NCBI RefSeq assembly: GCF_000003605.2
Contig: NW_003129358.1
Coordinates: 847,192-883,237 of the forward strand
From: Saccoglossus kowalevskii
Lineage: Eukaryota; Hemichordata; Enteropneusta; Harrimaniidae
Length of the DNA: 36,046 nucleotides
Direction of reading: 5' to 3'
The notes below the pieces were generated by a model that saw only the letters and a program-made list of their open reading frames with translations, made no database searches and was not told the origin of the DNA. The number at the start of each line of letters is the position of its first letter. Position 1 is the stretch's first letter. Below are positions 21,124-33,100 of the stretch, piece after piece. The position numbers and the translations under genes are program-made.

Positions 21124-24100
21124 CTGTAATAAAGAAAAGTTTAATTTGTAAAAATATTTTACAAGTATAGTAACTGAAATATTTCATTTATAAACAAGCC
21201 TAGCATGGCATAGTCCCTGTAAATAAACATTTATGACCTTCAGTTATCTTGACCTTCAGATTACACACACCTGAGATTTTATGACCAAAATGGCTGCCAG
21301 TTGGTTATCTTTTAGTGTGTTTGCATACATGCATGTCAAAGAAAAGTTTCTAGGTCTGCGTAAAGTTTGAAGAGAATTGATCTAATATTGCTTAATTTAC
21401 AGGAATGGATGTACAGACTAATTTCTAAGTAGATGTTTCAATCTTTGTCTGAACAAAGACTAAGTCAAAAAGAATGCCTTTTGTTGATTGGACAAGATTA
21501 AATTAACTTGTAATTACCGGTAGTAATATTTACAAGATTTGTTGTGAATGTAAATAAATATGAATTTTACCAAAAAGAATAACACTGACTTATTTCAGCA
21601 AAATGCTTAGGAATCAAGTGACTAAATCAACTAATAAGATGTGTTGTCAAATTTGAAGTAAATCAGCCCAAAAATGCCCACGGTTCTAGACATTGTATAC
21701 CTGATTTTAGTGTATTTTTACAGTCAATAATATTTGACACAATCACACACGCATGTGTATCACTTCTACATGTAATAATCAACCATATTAGTAATCAACC
21801 AACTAGGGTGAATACTGGAGGAGGGGGGGGGGTACAAATAAGGTCGACTGTGATTCTCAAAAGGGTTGATTGTGATTACCAAAACTGAAAAGGGTTGATC
21901 ATGATTACCAAAACTGAAAAGGGTTGATCATGATTACCAAAACTGAAAAGGGTTGATCGTGATTACCAAAAGGGTTGATCGTGATTACCAAAAGGGTTGA
22001 TCGTGATTGCCAAAAGGGTTGATCATGATTACCAAAGGGGTTTATTGTGATTACCAAAGGGGTTTATTGTGATTACCAAAAGGGTTGATCATGGTTACCA
22101 AAAGGGTTAATCATGATTACCAAAAGGGTTTATTGTGATTACCAAAAGGGTTGATTGTGATTACCAAAAGGGTTGATTGTGATTACCAAAAGGGTTGATT
22201 GTGATTACCAAAAGGGTTTATCGTGATTACCAAAAGGGTTGATCGTGATTACCAAAAGGGTTGATCGTGATTACCAAAAGGGTTGATTGTGATTACCAAA
22301 AGGGTTGATCGTGCTTACCAAAAGGGTTGATTGTGATTACCAAAAGGGTTGATCGTGATTGCCAAATCGTGATTGCCAAAAAGGTTGATCGTGATTGCCA
22401 AAGGGGTTGATCATGATTACCAAATGGGTTTATTGTGATTACCAACAGGGTTGATCGTGATTACCAAAAGGGTTGATCATGATTACCAAAAGGGTTTATT
22501 GTGATAACCAAAAGGGTTGATCGTGATTACCAAAAGGGTGGGTTGTGATTACCAAAAGGGTTGATTGTGATTACCAAAAGGGTTGATTGTGATTACCAAA
22601 AGGGTTGATTGTGATTACCAAAAGGGTTGATTGTGATTACCAAAAGGGTTGATTGTGATTACCAAAAGAGTTGATTGTGATTACCAATAAGGTTGATCGT
22701 GATTACCAAAAGAGTTGATCATGATTAACAAATGAGTTGATTGTAATTACCAAGAGTTGATCATGATTCCCAAAATGGTTGATCGTGGTTACCAAAAGGG
22801 TTTATTGTGATTACCAAAACTGAAAAGGGTTGATCATGATTACCAAAAGGGTTTATTGTGATTACCAAAAGGGTTGATCGTGATTACCAAAAGGGTTGAT
22901 CGTGATTACCAAAAGGGTTGATCGTGATTACCAAAAGGGTTGATCGTGGTTACCAAAAGGGTTTATTGTGATTACCAAAACTGAAAAGGGTTGATCATGA
23001 TTACCAAAAGGGTTTATTGTGATTACCAAAAGGGTTGATCGTGATTACCAAAAGGGTTGATCGTGATTACCAAAAGGGTTGATCGTGATTACCAAAAGGG
23101 TTGATCGTGATTACCAAAAGGGTTGATTGTGATTACCAAAATGGTTGATCGGGATTACCAAAAGGGTTGATTGTGATTACCAATAAGGTTGATCGTGATT
23201 ACCAATAAGGTTGATCGTGATTACCAAGAGTTGAACGTGATTACCAAAAGGGTTGATTGTGATTACCAAAATGGTTGATCGTGATTACCAAAAGGGTTGA
23301 TCGTGATTACCAAAAGGGTTGATCGTGATTAACAAAAGGGTTGATCGTGATTACCAAAAGGGTTGATTGTGATTACCAAAAGGGTTGATTGTGATTACCA
23401 AAAGGGTTGATTGTGATTACCAAAAGGGTTGATCGGGATTACCAAAAGGGTTGATCGTGATTACCAAAAGGGTTGATCATGATTACCAAAAGGGTTGATT
23501 GTGATTACCAAAAGAGTTGATCGTGATTACCAAAAGAGTTGATTGTGATTACCAAAAGAGTTGATTGTGATTACCAAAAGGGTTGATTGTGATTACCAAA
23601 AAGGTTGATCGTGATTATCGAAAGGGTTGATCGTGATTACCAAAAGAGTTGATTGTGATTACCAAAACTGAAAAGGGTTGATCGTGATTACCAAAAGGGT
23701 TAATCGTAATTATTAAAAGGGTTGATTGTGATTAAACATTATTTTGGTCTACCAGTAATTTGGTTTTAAGAAACATAATTATGCATTGTATGAAGGCTAA
23801 TAAAAGACAAATAATAATGTTTACTGGAATAATCAAGAGAGACAATTAGAGATAATAGGGAGGACAACATACTGATCAATGTTATGCTTTTTGTGATTAC
23901 CGATACATCCACTGTGAATGTGTAAGTATATTACTCATTGTTAGTTTCAGTATGTTATGGTTCTCGTGATTACATCCACTGTGAATGTGTAAGTATATTA
24001 CTCATTGTTAGTTTCAGTATGTTATGGTTCTCGTGATTACATCCACTGTGAATGTGTAAGTATATTACTCATTGTTAGTTTCAGTATGCTATGGTTCTCG

Positions 24101-27100
24101 TGATTACATCCACTGTAAATGTGTAAGTATATTACTCATTGTTAGTTTCTGTATGTCATGGTTCTCATGATTACATCCACTGTGAATGTGTAAGTATATT
24201 ACTCATTGTTAGTTTCTGTATGTTATGGTTCTCATGATTACATTCACTGTAAATGTGTAAGTATATTACTCATTGTTAGTTTCAGAATGTTAAGGTTCTC
24301 GTGATTACATCCACTGTAAATGTGTAAGTATATTACTCATTGTTAGTTTCAGTATGTTATGGTTCTCGTGATTACATCCACTGTGAATGTGTAAGTATAT
24401 TACTCATTGTTAGTTTCAGTATGTTATGGTTCTCGTGATTACATCCACTGTAAATGTGTAAGTATATTACTCATTGTTAGTTTCAGTATGTTATGGTTCT
24501 CGTGATTACATCCACTGTAAATGTGTAAGTATATTACTCATTGTTAGTTTCAGTATGTTATGGTTCTCGTGATTACATCCACTGTAAATGTGTAAGTATT
24601 CTTTACTCACCGTTAGTTTCTGTATGTTCTTGATTCTTGTGATCAGTGATTTGTCTTTGACTGGCAGTTGCAAACGTGGATAGGTGCAATCCTGTAAATA
24701 ACAATAACAAATTAATATTTATGAATGAATATGAATTTTATTCAGTACAATGGCCTCAGGCCTATGGTACAATAAATCAAAAAATAGAAAAATACATACA
24801 GAGGGATTCCTTTAAATAATTGTTGAATCTACTAGTCACAACTGGTTAAGTAGATTGACTCTGTGTTTAGAAGTGTAGAATACAAATTTTGAAATTTAAA
24901 GAACAGATAAGTTGTCAAACTGCATTAAACTAAGAAATTTTTCGTAAGTCTGATTTGACAGATAAAATATAGGTAAATATTTTTTTCTAAGATTTACATA
25001 ACGTGGACATACAAGGCAAGAATGGTATTCATCCTCAACTAACCCTAAATTACATAATTTACAGATTCTCATATTCCTCGATATGTTTAGTTTAGTTTTT
25101 AGCAATTTAAAGATTAACATATAAGATTAATATGGTCAAACGCTTTTTCAAAATCGACAAACACACAATAAAGTCTGCTCTTAAGAGTGAAATATCTATT
25201 TATGATGGTGTCTAATATAAACATATTATCTAGCGTGCTATACGACTTGCGAAATCCAGCTTGATTTTTGTTCAAAGGGCAATTTCTTTCGACCCATTTG
25301 TTCAATCTGGTACCGGTATATATCATAGAAGCAAATACTTTACCCAGCAGTGATAATAATGTAATTCCCCTATAGTTATTAACATTTTGAATTAACATTT
25401 TTGTATAGCGGTACAATCAGCCCCAATACCCAATCACTCGGAAAGTAACCAGGAGAATATAACTTATTGAATAATTTAACTAGTAAAACTGTAAATTTGG
25501 TGGGACATTTTTTTAACAATTCAACTGGAATGCCATCATACCCTGTAGTTTTACCCCTTTTCATGTCATGAATTACTTTGTTAACTTCCTCAAGTTCGTC
25601 ACAATTAATATGGTTACAATCCTGGTCACTTTCTTGAAAGTTAAAATTGTCCACAAACTGTTTAACCTCTTCGTAAAAAGGGTCCACATCAATTTCACCT
25701 TCATTATAACTGAACAGATTTCGAAAATAACCAAACCATTCATCGTTAGAAATATTTAAAGAAGGGCTATTTTTATTTGTTTTTAGCAGGGACCAAAAGT
25801 TTTTTGAATTTGTTTGTTTGGATTCCTCCTGGACAGTAGTTTAAATTTCTCTCTCTCTTCAAATTGTTTTTTCTTTAGTGCCAATAATTTCCGATAACTG
25901 GCTTTTTGCTTTCTTAGGTTATCGAGCGAGTTATGTGTTCTGGTTCGTCTAAATTCATTCAGTGCTCTAGTTGCCATGGTTTTTGCAACGGAACAATCAT
26001 GATCATACCAAACTGTTGAATTTTCATGCTGCCTTGGTTTCCCATTTTTGACCACATGTTTCATTTCAGCTGCGGCAGTATATAAAAGATCAACAATACG
26101 AGTAATTGACTCATCCAAACTATTGCTACTCATCAAATCATAAATTGATTCCAACATGAAAGCAGCGCGTTCTCCGTTCCAAAAACGGTGAAAATGTTCG
26201 CTATATTAAATTAATATTTATATACATGTAATGGTAACATTATGGTTGAATGCTATCTGTGTGTTTTTGACATGTGCGCATATTTCAGAATATATAACAA
26301 TGACAATATTCTTTTCAAAAAGTGGCTACAATTAATCTTATTATTAATAATTAATCAGATTTGTCTGAAATCAAACCATAAAAAACAAATATTTTTACTA
26401 ATTTACTGTAGAGAAGCAAATATTTACTCGCAGTGTTTGAAACAGTTTCAGACATTGGAATCACTGTTGTCTCCCCTCAATTTTGTTTGTACATATTTCA
26501 ATTAGGTGAGAATATTGATGGTAAATATTACACATTCTGCCACAGACACTGTATTCCCTTATAGGGGCTACCGGTAGCTATCAGGATGTATGTGACCACC
26601 TTCTTAAAATAAGAGGTCTAGTTAAACACAGTCCCAGTAGACTTTGACCAAATATGTTCTCCAAAAATCTATGGCACACTTACTAACCAAAGAATACAGG
26701 GGCCAGCCCTTTCTGGTGTCCAGCCCCAGGTAGGATATTGGATCTCGTTACACAAGTTCAAAATTTTAATTGGGCTGAAACTGCCTGAAGGTAGAAGCTT
26801 AGTCATAATTTTTGACAAAATTGGTCATAAAGCGCATGACAATGTTCTTTAGTTTATTATGTACAATCATGAAGCTAATGTCCCATAGTACAATGAAATA
26901 GCATTATTCCATAGAACACAATGTTAAAAAAAAATTGCATTTTTTGACACTTTTTAAAACCCAGATTTTTTAAATAATTCAAAACAACCAAATGTACTCC
27001 ATCATTAACAATATATGATTTTTTCAGCACATGTCACCAGGCTAGATTTTGAGATATTGCTGATATTGCCATAGAAACCTATAGTAAAAGTGTTATAGTA

Positions 27101-30100
27101 GTGACAACATTTTCTCGAAAAAAGGCTGGTGACCCCCAACTTTTTTTAGGTCAATATCCTTGTATTGTCTTGGAGTACAGTTTATTGCAAAATGAATAAA
27201 TTCTGGGTAGTTTAATTTTATGAGTAGGCTTCTACTTTAAAGGGAGGTGGTTATCATAGCACGTACTGTTTGTTAAGGGACGTACATAAGGCATTTAAAA
27301 TACATTGTTTGCTTACACAAAATTTGAACACGGGCTGCGCGACAAGCATCAGCGAAATTTATAATTCTGTTGGCAGCAACAGAATAGCCATCTTGTTGTT
27401 GTTAGGTAAGAAATGAATGAACAGAATAAGAACTCAAAATGTTGTTACTTACTGCAATAGTGTCATTATAACTTCTATTGGCATACTTTATATTTACATC
27501 CAGCTCCTAGAATGGTGGAATTGAACTTGAAATTAGAAAAATATACACACTGCAGGAAAATGATGTAACGACTAAATACAGCAATAACATAGGATATGTG
27601 ACAGGGTAAATAATTAAACATGTACTATGTGTACGACTCAAACTGACATTCACATTCTCAAAAAAAAAATGCATGAAAACTAAACTTATTAGGCAGATGG
27701 TAGACATTTTTTTTTTAATCATTTTCTTGCTTTTGATAATTGCTTTCGTAGAATTTGTATGTTTTAAATATGTGTTCTAGTAGTTAGTGTAACCATTTTA
27801 ATTCCTTCTGAGGAATTTTAAGTGTTCCGATAAACAAGGAGAGACGGTGAAACCCTTTGGTATTCACGTCACAGTGTTGTTAGACACAGACACGAACAAT
27901 TCTGATCTAGCCATGCATATAGATGTTGTGCTGGTTTGAATAATACACTCATTCCATGGTTACCAGCTGTGTAATAATTGTTATTTCTGTGTTTTACTTC
28001 CTATATTTAGTACTATATTATAGCATTGTCAATGTCATTGCCACGGATTATTCGTGATAATGTATTACATTATTGAGCATCAAGGCTCCGTACCATGCAT
28101 AGGTATACAATGTTGAGTTCGAAAGACAAATACAGAAACGGGTATTTAATAATAAGGGAAATTATGGGGTGTAAACAATTAAAATCAAAATTGATAATAA
28201 ATAACTCTGAGCTATATGAATAATTTGCTGAATGTTTGCTCAACTAATCATTAATAAAAATTATATTATAGCATTGTCAATACCAGCGAATTTTATGACG
28301 TCATTGTCACAGAATATTCGCGATAATGCATTGCATTATTGAGAATCAAGGCCCCGTACCATGCATAGGGATAGAATGTTGAGTTCGGGAAACAAATAAA
28401 GAGACAAGCATTTAACAATAAGGGAAATTATGGGGTGAAAACGATTAAAATCAAAACTGAAAATGAACATGTCATTGTTAATGACACAGTCCCCGTCCAA
28501 AATTTTGTAATCTGATATAAAAATTTGATGCTGATGAAGTCATTGAGATTAGATTGAAACCATTAATAGGAGATGGATTTGTAAAAAACTATGATTAAGT
28601 GCTTTTACACAAGAATTGGACATTTGGCAGTCATATTGAATCAAATTACAAAAATGATGTTCATGTTGATGTATATATTGGTATACTGTCTTTGTACAAA
28701 ATTTAAACAGAAATGTTCATTGCATTCATGGGAAAGTAGGCATGGGTATAATGAAAAACAAAATGGCCACAAGTCAGCCATATTTGCTTGAATCACGGGA
28801 AAAAAAATGATGTGCACCTACAACCCAATATGTATGATCATCATACCAACTTTGATCCAAATCGGCCCAGTCATCTCCGGGAAACTGCTGTGGACACGTT
28901 TAGATATCAGAAATAGCAAATTTTACATTCAAAATGACCACCAGTTGGCCATTTTTTCTCCGATCATAAAGTAACTTGACGCGCATATGTGATACATTAT
29001 GTTTTGTCTTCATGTAAAGTTTGAATGCAATTCGTCAATGGGTGTCCGAGATATAGTTCCTGACATACGAACAGACGGAACGAACCCAAATTAATAGTCG
29101 CACATGTATGACATCGCACATGTATGACATAGCACATGTATGACATCACATATGTATGACATCTCATCTGTTTGACATCTCATATATATGACATCTCATA
29201 TATATGACATCTCATATGCATGACATCACACATGTATGACATAACACATGTATGACATCACATACTGTACGTATGACATCACACATGTATGACATCTCAT
29301 ATGTATGACATCACACATGTATGACATTTCATATGTATGACATAACATATGTATGACATCACATATGTATGACATTTCATATGTATATCACACATGTATG
29401 ACATTTCATATGTATGATATCATACTTGTATGACATCACCCATGTATGACATTTCATATGTATGGTATTTCATATGTATGACATCACCCATGTATGACAT
29501 CACACATGTATGACATTCCATATGTATGATATCACACATGTATGACATTTCATATGTATGACATCACATATGTATGACATTACACATGTATGACATCACA
29601 AATGTATGACATTTCATATGTATGACACCACACATGTATGACATCACCCATGTATGACATTTCATATGTATGACAACACACATCTAAAAAGTTATACATA
29701 TTAATTAACATAAACAGCATCAGACAAAACAAAACATGTCAATAAATTTGTACATTGACCTACCTTTGGAAAATTGTGAAGCGTAGCAATACATCGAGTG
29801 GCTTTACCGGGATCTACAACCTGCACGTATATCAGCATCACATTGGAGAATTCCGCAGTAAAATGGATCTTAACTTTAACTTGAAATGTTTGTAAATCAA
29901 AAGCTACCAATAATGGGTTCATCGGCATGACTGAGAGTAAACATAGTAAAAGAGCAAACACACATGTTTAAATATAAATAAATATATTACAAATGTGTAT
30001 ACATGGTTAATTTTAATGTTTCTTCAAAAAATACTTCAAATTTTTGTCATTTTTTCAAATCGCCACGAAGATCTCATTGGCCATTTGCGAAAACGGTCAT

Positions 30101-33100
30101 AATCTGTTATGATGTTTCAATGCTTGATTCGACCTGCAACTATGTCCTCTGAAAGGTCAAGTCTGATAATAATCAATCAAAATGCTGTGTCGTACTGATG
30201 CGGTAGTGAATCACCGATGTTTATTAAAAACTTACGATGAGCTTCTTCCCATCTCATTCTACGGATATTAAACTCCTGTGTGTGACCGTCGCTGATGATC
30301 TCATCTCGTAGAGTACGATGGTCCCGCAGATCACTCTTGACCTCTGGATACTGTTTTTCCCGTACATCTTTGTCATCCTTGATAGCTTAAAAAATAGTCA
30401 CAATAACATGATAAATAATGCTTGACGTTCTTCATTCTTCATATTGGTAATTTGACCAAAGATGAAATGTACCGGTTTAAATAGAAGTACCGGTACATAT
30501 TTTATTTCGAAAACGTTTATGAGATAAATGGACGGCACAAGGCCTGTTCAAAGCGTCAATATAGTTTTGATTCAATGTCAGTCAATGATGATTCGTCAGT
30601 CAATGATGACTATGTTTGTGAGATACTACTATATTCTGCATGATGAAACACAGTTGTCGACCATTTCGAACGGCATAGCTTTTACTCATATACGTAATTT
30701 CGTTGTCGCAAAATTGCTTCACCATTAGAAGGTGCGACTTGGTGAAATGAAATGGTGTATTGCCTGAAAGTCTGATCTGTTTCTCAGATTATTTGTTATT
30801 AATCCAATATGCTAAGGCAAGTTGATCTTGAAACCCTGTATTTCTGAAGTGAATAATTACAACTGGGCGCTAACACGATCTGGTACGATAACTGTATAGT
30901 GACAACAAAAGAAGTTTAGACCTATGTAGCAAATTTAGGAATTTAAGTTTGATTGAATTCCAAATAAACTAATAATAATAATCTTATGGGATGAATGACA
31001 TTAACATTAATTGCAACTGTGTATCAAGTTTAAATGAAAATGGAGCCAAATATTTGATTTTGACTAGGAGTGACAGCTATTGACTTAAATTTTAAGGTTC
31101 ATTGGGAGTTTACTGAGAACATATACAAGTCAAACATAGAATCAAGATACATACCTTCTATTACTTTATCAAGCATAGTATTGACTTTTAATCTGGATGC
31201 CAAATGTAATTTCAAATATTTCATGAAGATTCCATTAGACGCATCTTTTAACTCAAATGCTTGTGTATTTGGAGAACTGTAATAAAACAAACAGGTACAT
31301 GTATATGCAAATATATTTATTATCGAGAAACACCTTTTAAAACTTATGTAACCTGTGTTATTAAAAAAATATGGGCATACAAAAATTATGTTCAGTCTAT
31401 ATCTTTTTAGTAAATATGATTATAAGAAGATAAAATAATTTTTTGTTAAATTTTATTTGTATCAATTGTAATTATATTGTGACATTGTACCGTAGGTTTA
31501 TAGTGCACTGAACTCACAGAAGGTATTATTAAAGATGGCCACAACACAACATTAACCAATAATGATAAATACTGTGGAATACTTTATTTTCGCTTGGAAT
31601 TAATTTTCGCTATTCTCGCTGAAAGAATGATTCAGTGAAAATAAATTCCATACAAAACACAAAAAAAGTCTATTCAGCAAAAATTAAATCGAGCTAACAT
31701 AAAGTATTTTACAGTATATGTGCTATCTCACAAGCAGACATATAACATATGGATATCCCCAAACAGTGCAACCTTTAAATTGATATATACATAGTTATGC
31801 TAATTAACTGACATGTTATTGGTGCAACCGAAAATCAAACATTGTTATATAATAATTTATAATAAACATCTTGTTAGTTAGAACATTTGTAATTTAGTAA
31901 AGCAAATTTTAAATTTTATATATAAAAAAAAAGTTAAAAAAAAAGAAATCATTTTTCATTTGTGCCTTAAGACACAAGTCACATACAATTTTATTTTAGA
32001 TTTTTTATGATAAAGTATACATGTAGTTACGGCCGTAAGCAAAGTTTACGTTTATTGCATTTGAATGAATGGCATAGTTCATGCGTTGTTATTAAAAACC
32101 AAGTAAAGAACGATTAAACAAGTATATGCATCGTTGTTGACAGTCCCGCCAAACATCGTCAAGGTTGAATTTGCATAAAATACAGTAATTAACAAAGTAG
32201 GTGGTATATTAATGGTAATTAGTTAATTAGTAATTATTACGGTACTTACGATGCATATCCAAAAACAGTATTTCCACACACTCTTGGTTTATATGGAATC
32301 ACATTCTCAGGTTTTGCCCCGTTACACACATTTCTGATGAAAAATAAATAAGCATCATAATGTTATAACTACTCCAATTATACACAATATTTTACTTTTA
32401 GTATCAGATTAACCATGAATGTCCAATGTATGTACCAAGTTTGAATGAAATCTGTTCATACATGAGAAATAATTTCAGAAATGCTTGATTTTGATGAGTT
32501 TTTAGCACACAAATGGCCACCATTCGGCCATTTTGAAATAAATCATGATGTGCATGTTGCCCATATGATATGTGATGTATTCATGATTTGACCAAGCATA
32601 CAGGTTGAGATAGACGGATGAACGCACGGACGCACGTATGCACAAACGTCAAAACATCCAAAAAGACACACAAGTCTCTAAATCCTAATGAGTTGTTGCA
32701 ATGCCCCCACAGCCTTCTGTGCCGGCTTTTATAGGAAAGAGCCCAGAAGCATATATTTGTGAGAAGGACGTGTAATTAGCCTTTGACGACACTAGCGTGT
32801 TATACCACATTAACAGCCAGTCCAAACGACTGGAAAAAGTACCCAGCAGGCTTCACTCACTCACTATTAAACTAACTTGATTGGCATGAATTCACTTTTC
32901 AGCAAAATTTAAGTTTTCTATTTCCAAATTAAGGAAAAGATTGAACTATGCCCAAGAGATGCAATCGATGTCTTAATATATACCGGTATCTATCTAAATA
33001 TGAAAAATGAACATAATAAAATATAGTTTTTAACAAATATCTAGTCTTACTCTTTTCTGCAGATGTCCAGTAAGAGTACATTGAGTCCTGTATTCCTTTG

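Noticed and set aside
21839-23735. Possible CRISPR array
   Set aside because: Units are contiguous 22-bp tandem repeats without spacers, in a eukaryotic intron.
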